Notes under the pieces: generated by a model
Seen by the model: only the letters and a program-made list of their open reading frames with translations
Database searches by the model: none
Told to the model about the DNA's origin: nothing
Made by a program: the position numbers and the translations under genes
Source of the DNA: JAUPVL01 sp964481235
GTDB lineage: Bacteria > Patescibacteriota > Saccharimonadia > CAILAD01 > BJGX01
Reading direction: 5' to 3'
Assembly: GCA_964481235.1 (NCBI GenBank)
Contig: CAYZYH010000013.1
Coordinates: 1-25,988 of the forward strand
Length of the DNA: 25,988 nt
Part shown: positions 14,736-21,500 of the stretch, one piece after another
How positions within the stretch are numbered: the stretch's first letter is position 1
Layout of the letters: each line of letters starts with the position of its first letter

Positions 14736-14897
14736 GAAGAGCGTCAGTGGCAAAATTAACGCTATCGCACCAAGTAGTTCTGTACAAAGACAATTCTCGA
14801 GAATACTCTTGCTAATCGATACAAACATTAAAATCAACATCAAAACGAATTTAATGTTTGTATCATAGCGACCATGCTCTCGAGTGAGAGTTTTTTT
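14736..14897 (+). ncRNA. Candidate structured RNA 1 (three-way junction plus terminator)
   Basis: This stretch of about 162 nt has no credible protein-coding frame but folds well. CGCTAT (14760-14765) pairs with ATAGCG (14865-14870). Inside it, 14771-14781 pairs with 14800-14811 (ten pairs with small bulges), and a perfect 15-bp stem joins 14818-14832 to 14850-14864 around a 17-nt loop. The RNA ends in an intrinsic terminator at 14877-14897. A promoter stands just upstream. I checked for hallmarks of tmRNA, RNase P RNA, SRP RNA, 6S RNA, T-boxes and common riboswitches and saw none, so the class is unknown. It could instead be the first part of a longer RNA or leader of the gene at 15155. Confidence 0.5.
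14877..14897 (+). terminator. Intrinsic terminator of candidate RNA 1
   Basis: CTCTC (14877-14881) and GAGAG (14886-14890) pair around GAGT and are followed by seven T residues (14891-14897). The left side CTCGAG can also pair with the same self-complementary hexamer at 14797-14802, which would disrupt the terminator. Termination could therefore be conditional. Confidence 0.7.
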
Positions 14898-14905
14898 ATT
14901 ATACA

Positions 14906-15083
14906 ATCTGGGTTCTTGCTATTTAGCGCATAGAAACGTAGGTGCAACGAGGCACTTACAGAAATTAGCTCTGAAAAACAAGAACCAGATGCCGTGGACC
15001 GGAAGAAGTACCAATACAAAGGGGTGTTGACTTCTTCCGGCCTCGGCAAACCATTTCTCTAAGGTATGCTTTAGAGATTTTTT
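14906..15083 (+). ncRNA. Candidate structured RNA 2 (multibranch helix, long hairpin, terminator)
   Basis: A 12-bp helix with one bulged G joins 14906-14918 to 14979-14990. It encloses a 4-bp hairpin (14919-14933), an 8-bp hairpin with loop AACGAG (14938-14959) and a weak third hairpin (14960-14972). It abuts a long hairpin at 14990-15048, whose core CCGGAAGAAGT/ACTTCTTCCGG is perfect. The apex CAATAC/GTGTTG contains a U-G pair. G-U pairs in both the 8-bp hairpin and the apex would be A-C mismatches on the other strand, which favours a plus-strand RNA. It ends at a terminator. No known family was recognised. Its own promoter is weak (TATTAT at 14897-14902, no -35), so it may be processed from a longer transcript starting near 14736. 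Confidence 0.55.
15056..15083 (+). terminator. Intrinsic terminator of candidate RNA 2
   Basis: TCTCTAA (15056-15062) pairs perfectly with TTAGAGA (15071-15077) around an eight-base loop and is followed by six T residues (15078-15083). It lies 72 nt before the next coding start, so readthrough would be needed for the RNA and the gene at 15155 to share a transcript. Confidence 0.8.
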
Positions 15084-15154
15084 GTACTTTTTTGTTTGAC
15101 CCATACAACATATTGTGGTAGCTTAATACCTACTTCTATATAAGGAGTAGCACC

Positions 15155-15601
15155 TTGTTGAATCATAAGAAAATATTCATTGTATTACTAGTAATTTTTG
15201 CTATCGCTTTACCATTTGGAATCCATTGGTACGTAGGATACGAAGCACGTCATTTTGGCAGAGAAGCTGCTGACGAAGCAGTATCAAGAGCTAATCGTGC
15301 CAACTTTGCAGAAAACGAATGGAACAAGCTTCTTAGGCTAGCCAGGGATGAAGATTTTAGGACACTTATTGAGCAACAACTTGCTGAACAGTGTATAGAT
15401 GCTAATTATATAGTCAGTCTCATGATCCAAAGTCAATATGGTGAAACAGATAGTGAATTGGCGAACATACTCACCGAGTTACTTCCAGAGCCGGCTTCAC
15501 CAGAAGAATGCGCTGCCTCTATTGGCGACAATCAAGAGGCTCAACCAGATGGTAGTGAGCAAGATACAACTACTACCATAACTAGTTCGGCAGACAACTA
15601 G
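15155..15601 (+). CDS. Small membrane-anchored protein of unknown function
   Basis: This 148-aa protein has one N-terminal hydrophobic helix (about residues 7-26) after a short Lys-rich stretch, so it is probably an anchored protein facing outward. A polar, mostly helical middle (about 30-110) follows, and then a Ser/Thr/Asp/Glu-rich, probably disordered tail. There are two cysteines (80 and 119), which might form a disulfide. The start is TTG at 15155 with AAGGAG 7 nt upstream; a second TTG follows at once. I recognise no family. It lies just downstream of the structured RNA region and converges with the Nudix gene on a shared terminator. A weak TTGACC (15096-15101) has no convincing -10 partner. 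Confidence 0.75.
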   Translation: MLNHKKIFIVLLVIFAIALPFGIHWYVGYEARHFGREAADEAVSRANRANFAENEWNKLLRLARDEDFRTLIEQQLAEQCIDANYIVSLMIQSQYGETDSELANILTELLPEPASPEECAASIGDNQEAQPDGSEQDTTTTITSSADN

Positions 15602-15605
15602 CCTT

Positions 15606-15632
15606 AGCCCGATCATGCATGATCGGGCTTTT
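15606..15632. terminator. Palindromic terminator between convergent genes
   Basis: AGCCCGATCATG (15606-15617) and CATGATCGGGCT (15618-15629) form a perfect 24-nt palindrome followed by TTTT on the plus strand. It begins 5 nt after the stop at 15601 and ends at the stop of the Nudix gene. It clearly serves the plus-strand gene. On the minus strand the T-tract is lacking, so termination of the Nudix transcript there is less certain. Confidence 0.85.
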
Positions 15633-16293
15633 AATTAAATACCAGCTCTACAAAAAAACGTTCTTTTGAGTTTATTACTAAGTCGGCTAACTCTGGCATG
15701 CTTGGCATAAACGGCTCATGATTAAACTCCTCTCGCCAAGCCCAGCTTGCTACGCCAGGCTTTTGAGTTTTTTTAATTTCGCCGTAGGGGTTTTTACCAT
15801 AAAATAAATGAAACATTATCTGACTTACCATCTCGGTGTTTTCATAGATAGTTATATAGCCGTCGCCTCGGTGTGAGAGCTCGCATTGTAGGCCGGTTTT
15901 TTCTTTTAGTTCTCGGTGGGCAGCTTGAGACACAGTTTCGCCCATATGAAGCTTGCCATACACAAACCCTACTTGGTCAAAGAGGGGCTGACGTTTACGT
16001 CTATAGACTAGCCATTGACCTTTTTCGTTTTGACAAGTTATAAGCGTCACAATACTGGGTTGTTTACGGGGGGTGTAATCTTGCAAACTTAAGCTATCTG
16101 CAAACACCTTTCCTCGTGAACTTAGTAGATATAGATTGTCCTCATTTTTCACTACCAAGCCTTTATTCATGAGTGATTTAAGATGGTACATAAAATGATT
16201 GCCTTCAATATCTGAAGGTTTGAGTTTGCTGTAACGCAAATATGGATTGGTAATTAGTTTTGATAGAATGTCTTTTTGAATTCTATGAACCAT
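15631..16293 (-). CDS. Winged-helix plus Nudix domain protein
   Basis: The N-terminal part (about residues 3-70) looks like a winged helix-turn-helix with MYHLKSLMNKGLVVKNEDNL as recognition helix and wing. The C-terminal part is a Nudix hydrolase fold. Its Nudix box (113-135) has GxxxxxE at 113-119 and RELKEKTGL at 127-135. The canonical REUXEEXGU reads RELKEK here, so the second Glu of the EE pair, a metal ligand in MutT, is Lys132. ATG at 16293 is preferred over TTG 16314 and ATG 16299 because the promoter -10 ends 6 nt before it, which implies a leaderless mRNA. The architecture suggests a nucleotide-sensing regulator or a hydrolase; the substrate is unknown. Confidence 0.82.
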   Translation of the reverse strand: MVHRIQKDILSKLITNPYLRYSKLKPSDIEGNHFMYHLKSLMNKGLVVKNEDNLYLLSSRGKVFADSLSLQDYTPRKQPSIVTLITCQNEKGQWLVYRRKRQPLFDQVGFVYGKLHMGETVSQAAHRELKEKTGLQCELSHRGDGYITIYENTEMVSQIMFHLFYGKNPYGEIKKTQKPGVASWAWREEFNHEPFMPSMPELADLVINSKERFFVELVFN

Positions 16294-16299
16294 ATACAT

Positions 16300-16328
16300 A
16301 TGATATATCCACAAATTTTTTTAGTCAA
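16300..16328 (-). promoter_or_regulatory. Promoter of the Nudix gene, decides a leaderless start
   Basis: On the minus strand TTGACT (16323-16328) and TATCAT (16300-16305) are 17 nt apart, each five of six to consensus. The expected first transcribed base coincides with the A of the ATG at 16293. No Shine-Dalgarno is present, and the TTG at 16314 would fall inside the promoter spacer. Confidence 0.75.
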
Positions 16329-16426
16329 TATATCTATTATTTATCAGGATTTGAGTCGTATTTTACTAATACCATTTATTCTTTAGTTAAGTGTTCTTGT
16401 GTATAAGTGCTAGTATTTATATATTC

Positions 16427-16455
16427 TTGCCAGTTTATAATTAATATGATATTAT
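16427..16455 (+). promoter_or_regulatory. Promoter of the three-helix membrane protein gene
   Basis: On the plus strand TTGCCA (16427-16432) and TATTAT (16450-16455) are 17 nt apart, each five of six to consensus. Transcription near 16462 leaves about 31 nt before the TTG start, including a G-rich ribosome binding site. The region back to the divergent Nudix promoter (16329-16426) shows nothing else recognisable. Confidence 0.7.
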
Positions 16456-16492
16456 AGCTTTCAGTTTTGCACCTATTGTAAGGGGGAAAGAA

Positions 16493-17506
16493 TTGAAAGA
16501 GTCGCAGTACTATCGTGGCTACAATCACTTTGTAAATTGTGTATCGGCTTGGTTTGCCATTCTATTCGTTCTTGGAGTAGTGGTTATTTCTGGTCTTATC
16601 TGGAACAATAATCGACTTTGGGGCGACGAGAAAAGTGATAATCAAATTGCACAAGCTAATAACGATTTTTGGGCAATGGTATCCGGGGAATTGTCAATTC
16701 AAGACAATGTCTATGGAGATTTTGCAGGTGATTTGTACGAATTCACACAACAAGATGCTCTAAGTAATAGTTCGGTAGACGTAACTACCGACACTATAAA
16801 TACCCAACAACCCACTCCGGGCTACAACCCTTTGATAGTTGATACGCTAGATGAGTTTGTTGCTCCGGTTGGTTTGTATGATGGGTTCGAAGAAGCTACC
16901 GGCATTAATGCTTTTGCCGGTGTCGATATCTATGAAGATCCTATTAGAGATGCAGGAAGACTAAAGAGTAGTTTTGTAGACAATGTCAATCAGATAGTCT
17001 CTGGAGATAGCACTGGTCTTCGAGAGCAATCAACTAGCAACAGATATAGCTACCATACCTGGAATATCTGGAAAGAACTAGTTGAGTTGTACCTTTTAGT
17101 TGGTATGATAGCTCTACTACTGGGCGGTGTGCATTTTGAGTGCGATAACTACTACTGTCATTGGCCACACTACACCATGTATGGCTGGTCGAAACCTATT
17201 CATCACACCGGCGCAAAGATTTGGCTAGCAATTCTATGCCCGATAATGTTTATACTGTGGCTAGTATTGCGATTGGTTAGTTGGCCGTTTAGGATGCTTA
17301 CGAACTGGATCAACAAGCAATACGACATCATTAAAGGTAGAGTTCGGATTAAGAAAGAAACTGACAGACTACTAACTTCTACTACAAAGTTAATTAACGA
17401 CTTAAGCCTGTATAGAGATAATGTATTTAAGCTACAACCTCAAGGTGAACGAGAAAATCATATTGAGGAGATTGACAGGCTTATCGAGGTGCTAAAGTCC
17501 AGCTAG
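16493..17506 (+). CDS. Three-helix membrane protein of unknown function
   Basis: This 337-aa protein has hydrophobic helices at about 17-37, 197-214 and 243-264. If the C-terminus is cytoplasmic, the polar Asp/Asn/Thr-rich segment 38-196 lies outside. Between helices 2 and 3 is a Cys/His/Trp/Tyr-rich loop (FECDNYYCHWPHYTMYGW, 215-232). The C-terminal 70 residues are basic then helical, possibly a coiled coil. The start is TTG at 16493, with AGGGGG 6 nt upstream and a promoter further up. I recognise no family. It stands between rpsG and the Nudix gene, divergent from the latter, in the insertion that splits the str operon. Confidence 0.78.
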   Translation: MKESQYYRGYNHFVNCVSAWFAILFVLGVVVISGLIWNNNRLWGDEKSDNQIAQANNDFWAMVSGELSIQDNVYGDFAGDLYEFTQQDALSNSSVDVTTDTINTQQPTPGYNPLIVDTLDEFVAPVGLYDGFEEATGINAFAGVDIYEDPIRDAGRLKSSFVDNVNQIVSGDSTGLREQSTSNRYSYHTWNIWKELVELYLLVGMIALLLGGVHFECDNYYCHWPHYTMYGWSKPIHHTGAKIWLAILCPIMFILWLVLRLVSWPFRMLTNWINKQYDIIKGRVRIKKETDRLLTSTTKLINDLSLYRDNVFKLQPQGERENHIEEIDRLIEVLKSS

Positions 17507-17539
17507 ACTCAGTCTCTCTAAAATACACTATATATGCAA

Positions 17540-17566
17540 AGCTCCGAGTAATATTCGGGGCTTTTT
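17540..17566 (+). terminator. Intrinsic terminator of the membrane protein gene
   Basis: AGCTCCGA (17540-17547) pairs with TCGGGGCT (17555-17562), with one G-U pair, around a seven-base loop. Five T residues follow (17562-17566). It begins 34 nt after the stop codon at 17506. Confidence 0.85.
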
Positions 17567-17606
17567 ACAATCAAAAAACCACCAGTGTCGGTGGTTTTTT
17601 GATTGT
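17567..17606. terminator. Bidirectional terminator between convergent genes
   Basis: The arms ACAATCAAAAAACCACC (17567-17583) and GGTGGTTTTTTGATTGT (17590-17606) pair perfectly over 17 bp around AGTGTC. The GC core is flanked by six A and six T residues, so it ends the rpsL-rpsG transcript from the right (13 nt after the rpsG stop) and backs up the plus-strand terminator next to it. Confidence 0.93.
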
Positions 17607-17619
17607 TTGTGCAAATTGT

Positions 17620-18096
17620 TTAATATCTAGCAAAGTGCGCAAAGGCCTTATTGGCTTCAGCCATCTGGTGGGCGTCTTGTTTTTTCTTAATTGCATCACC
17701 TTCATTGTTATAAGCATTAATTAGCTCATTAGCCAATCGCTTATCGAAGCTTTTACCTGATTTACTACGTGCACTGTCTAGTATCCATATAAGCGCATAG
17801 TGAGTCTTACGATCACCTTTTACCTCCATGGGTACTTGATAATTTGCACCACCAATTCTTTTACTTTTTACCATAACGTTGGGACTAACGTTTTTTACCG
17901 CCGTTTCTAGTATCTCGGCCGGTTCAACCTTGGTTTTTACAGCTGCTTGTTCAATGGCCGAATATACCAATCGTTCTGCAATTTGTTTTTTACCGTGGTT
18001 CATTACTTTATTAATAGTCTTTGAAACCAAAACACTCTTGTAGACACGATCTGGTGGTATTACTCTTTTTAATGATTTTGTAACTTTTCTTGGCAT
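17620..18096 (-). CDS. rpsG: 30S ribosomal protein S7 (uS7)
   Basis: S7 (158 aa) nucleates assembly of the 30S head and lies at the E site. The N-terminal VTKSLKRVIPPDRVYKSVLV, the central NVSPNVMVKSKRIGGANYQV and the C-terminal EGDAIKKKQDAHQMAEANKA followed by FAHFARY are typical. Length matches the family. It follows rpsL by 9 nt, and only a weak AAGAG precedes it. Normally fusA would be next; here a strong bidirectional terminator follows and fusA lies 3.1 kb away. Confidence 0.98.
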   Translation of the reverse strand: MPRKVTKSLKRVIPPDRVYKSVLVSKTINKVMNHGKKQIAERLVYSAIEQAAVKTKVEPAEILETAVKNVSPNVMVKSKRIGGANYQVPMEVKGDRKTHYALIWILDSARSKSGKSFDKRLANELINAYNNEGDAIKKKQDAHQMAEANKAFAHFARY

Positions 18097-18105
18097 AACT
18101 AACTC

Positions 18106-18528
18106 TTAAGCTTTCTTGGCGCCTTCACGCTTAGTGCCATATTTACTTCTACCTTGTTTGCGATCTGAAACACCGGCAGTGTCTAGCGCTCCACGCACCA
18201 CGTGATAACGCACACCAGGTAAGTCTTTAACCCTTCCGCCACGGATAAGCACTACAGAGTGTTCTTGCAAATTGTGCCCTTCGCCACCAATATAAGCAGT
18301 AACTTCCATACCGTTAGTAAGGCGCACACGAGCCACCTTACGAAGCGCTGAGTTTGGCTTTTTGGGTGTTTGAGTAAATACTTTGGTACACACACCACGT
18401 TTTAAGGGTGAGTTTAAATTGCTAGAGCGTACTTTTAGAGCATTAAAACTACGAGCCAAAGCTGGTGCTTTGTTCTTTTTACCCTTACTAGCTCTAGGCT
18501 TTCTAATTAGTTGGTTTATAGTCGGCAT
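18106..18528 (-). CDS. rpsL: 30S ribosomal protein S12 (uS12)
   Basis: S12 (140 aa) lies at the decoding centre and controls accuracy; its mutations give streptomycin resistance. The loops TPKKPNSALRKVARVRLTNG and RGGRVKDLPGVRYHVVRGAL are wild-type in form. Compared with E. coli there is an insertion of about 14 residues (around RSFNALKVRSSNLN) before SPLKRG, as in Bacillus S12. It begins 61 nt after the rpoC stop with no clear Shine-Dalgarno, and a possible promoter overlaps the end of rpoC. Confidence 0.98.
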   Translation of the reverse strand: MPTINQLIRKPRASKGKKNKAPALARSFNALKVRSSNLNSPLKRGVCTKVFTQTPKKPNSALRKVARVRLTNGMEVTAYIGGEGHNLQEHSVVLIRGGRVKDLPGVRYHVVRGALDTAGVSDRKQGRSKYGTKREGAKKA

Positions 18529-18564
18529 AATATAGTGTCTTTTTAAACTAAATTTAACTTCATT

Positions 18565-18593
18565 AGCTTATCAGATAGACCCCTTCTGGTCAA
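18565..18593 (-). promoter_or_regulatory. Weak candidate promoter for rpsL-rpsG
   Basis: On the minus strand TTGACC (18588-18593), overlapping the rpoC stop, and TAAGCT (18565-18570) are 17 nt apart. The -35 is good and the -10 poor. The box CTGATAAGCT resembles CTGATACACT at the rplC promoter, which also follows a TTGACA. rpsL may simply be cotranscribed with rpoBC. Confidence 0.35.
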
Positions 18594-21500
18594 GCATCTT
18601 CTCTTTCGCTAAAGCCTGTGCCTACTGGAATGAGTCTACCAATAATCACATTCTCTTTAAGACCTCGTAGTTTGTCTTGTTTGCCGCGCATGGCTGCAGA
18701 TATTAGCACTTTGGTAGTTTCCTGGAAACTTGCTGCAGATAGCCAGCTGTCTGAGCTTGTTGATATCTTAGTAATTGGCATTAGAAGATTTTCAAAGCTA
18801 GCTGGTTTACCCTTGCCTTCTTTAACTCTAGTATTTTCTTCTATAAGCGCTGCTCGAGAAACTATATCTCCAGATATAAACTCAGTGTCAGCAGGCTCCT
18901 CAATACGAACTCTAGAGAACATCTGCCTTATTATCACTTCAATATGCTTAGCAGCAATAGTCTGACCTTGACTTAAGTAGATTGCCTGAACTTGGTCGAT
19001 AATATATCTTTGAACAGATTCTTCACCCTGAAGTTTGAGCATGTCTTGAAGATTCACTGAACCTTCGGTCAAACGCTGACCAATTTCTACTCGATCACCA
19101 TTTTTCACTTCTATAAAGGTGTACTCGCTAGTAGTATACTGGCGAGTATTACCACTGTCATGGGTCAGTACAATTTCGTCCTTTTCAACCGTTACTGTGC
19201 CAATGCCACCTGCCTTAACAGTCTTTTTACCATCAGCAGAAATAGCTAATACCTGAGAACGTGTTACCTGTGCACCAGTCTTAACTTTTGGTTTCATATC
19301 TTTTAATGGATATCTAGTTATTTTCTGGTCATCAGGGACAATACTAATAACTTGTTTTGTGTCTTTTTTGGTAATCTTTGCAGTACCGGCTATTTCTGAG
19401 AGTATTGCTTGCCCTTTAGGAGCTCGGGCTTCGAATATTTCTTCTACTCGAGGTAGACCCTGAGTAATATCTCCGCCAATACCAGTTTGGTGCTTGGTAT
19501 CCATGGTTAACTGTGTTCCTGGCTCACCAATACTCTGAGCAGCCATAATACCTACGGCTTCACCAAGTACAACAGGGTCGCCCTTAGCCAAGTCAACACC
19601 ATAGCACTTCTGACAAAGTCCCCACGCACTTCTACATTTTAGAATTGAGCGAATTCTGATGGTTTCAAGCTCTAATTCTTCAATACGACGAGCTGCGGTA
19701 TCTGAAATTAACTGACCTTTTTTTACTATTACCTCAGATGTATTTGGATCGATTACTTTCTCCATAGAAGTTCTACCGACTATCCAGGCTGATAAACCTT
19801 CTTCTCCAGTTGCAATTGCTTCTGCTCGACTCATTACATAACCTTCTTTGTCACCACAATCGTTTTCAGATATAACGATATCTTGAGCAACATCTACAAG
19901 GCGTCTGGTAAGATATCCAGATTCCGAAGTACGAAGCGCGGTATCGGTTAAACCTTTGCGAGCACCGTGGGTAGATATAAAGTACTCAAGTACGCCTAGA
20001 CCATCTTTGTAATTTGATCTAACTGGTAGTTCAATAACTCTCCCAGCAGGACTAAGCATTAAGCCAAGCATACCGCTCATCTTGTTTATTTGTCCCAAAC
20101 TAGCACGAGAACCAGATTCTAAATCGTCCTGTAAGGTAGAGCTTGAGTTTGACAAAGTTTCACCAAGTAGAGCTTCAATGTCTTCACCAACTTTTTTCCA
20201 AGTTTCTACGGTACGTGCATATCGTTCATTATTGGTAATAAGACCTTGTTGATATTGTCCAACATACTCTAAAACCTTAGATTCACCTTCTTGAATTAGT
20301 CGATTTCGATCTTCTGGCACCACTAAATCGTCCATGCCAATTGATATGCCAGATTCGGTCGCATACTTAAAGCCAAGGTCTTTGATATCGTCTACTAAAT
20401 TAGCCGTGGCTTCTTGACCGTGCTCTGTAAATACTTCAGCCATAATCTTCTGTAGGCTAGATTTTACTAAGGTATCATTTACATAGCTCATATTTTCTGG
20501 CAAGATCTCGTTGAATAACACTCTACCTACTGTAGTATCCTCAAGTTTACCCTTAACTCTTACCTTTACCATGGCACGTAGATCTACATGTCCCTCTTGA
20601 TAAGCCATAATCGCTTCAGCGGTATCGCTAAATACTTTACCTTCACCGTTTAAACCTGGTTTGGTACCTGTCAAGAAGAAACAACCCAATACAACGTCCT
20701 GACTGGGCTTCACTACGGGCTCACCACTAGACGGTTTTAGTAAGTTGTGCTTAGACAACATTATTTCTCTTGCTTCTTTTTGAGCAGCTTCAGATAGGGG
20801 TACGTGTACGGCCATTTGATCACCATCAAAGTCGGCATTAAAAGCAGTACATACCATTGGGTGTAATTGAATAGCTTTACCCTCTATAAGGATCGGTTTA
20901 AAAGCTTGTATACCTAGTCTGTGGAGGGTGGGTGCTCTATTAAGCAGTACGTATTTGTCGGCAATAACCTCATCTAGAGTATCCCAAACTTCGCTACGAG
21001 CTCGCTCAATCATACGTGTAGTTGATTTTACATTATGAGCAATACCTTTTTCTATCAGCCTGCCTATTACAAATGGCTTAAACAACTCTAGGGCCATCAT
21101 CTTTGGCAATCCACATTGATCAAGTTTTAAGTGAGGTCCAATAACAATTACTGATCGACCGGAATAGTCTACACGTTTACCGAGTAGGTTTTGACGAAAT
21201 CTACCCTGTTTACCTTTTAGTAGATCAGTTAGGCTTTTGAGTTTTTTACGGCTACCAGCAGCAGAGACCGCTCTATCACGACGAGCATTATTATCTATCA
21301 GCGCATCGACAGCTTCTTGAAGCATTCGTTTTTCGTTTCTACAAATTACTTCTGGAGCTTCTAAAGCAAAAAGTTTCTTAAGCCGGTTGTTACGGTTAAT
21401 TACTCGACGATACAAATCGTTCAAATCAGAGGCAGCAAAACGCCCACCGTCAAGTTGAACCATTGGTCGCAAGTCTGGCGGTATAACAGGTAGATTGGTG

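Noticed and set aside
14714..14737. Mini-frame ATG to TGA encoding MLMLLLN, with four Leu codons, near terminators like a leucine leader peptide
   Set aside because: The preferred transcription start (about 14736) lies after it. The ribosome binding site is minimal, and nothing downstream suggests leucine biosynthesis.
15001..15040. Long hairpin as an integron attC site or phage attachment site
   Set aside because: The RYYYAAC/GTTRRRY boxes and an integrase are absent, and the G-U pairs point to RNA structure.
14736..15083. Idea that the RNA region is tmRNA, two-piece tmRNA, RNase P RNA or SRP RNA
   Set aside because: No tRNA-like T-loop or terminal CCA domain, no GAGGAAAGTCC-type core and no conserved SRP apical sequence were found on either strand.
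14718..15104. Minus-strand open frames across the structured RNA region
   Set aside because: They overlap each other, follow the inverted repeats, lack ribosome binding sites and have no recognisable protein features.
14520..17619. Mobile element or phage origin of the insertion
   Set aside because: No transposase, integrase, flanking direct repeats or tRNA attachment site is visible.
18106..18528. Streptomycin-resistance changes in S12
   Set aside because: The TPKKPNSAL and GGRVKDLPGV loops are wild-type, and the 14-residue insertion is the ordinary Bacillus-like form.
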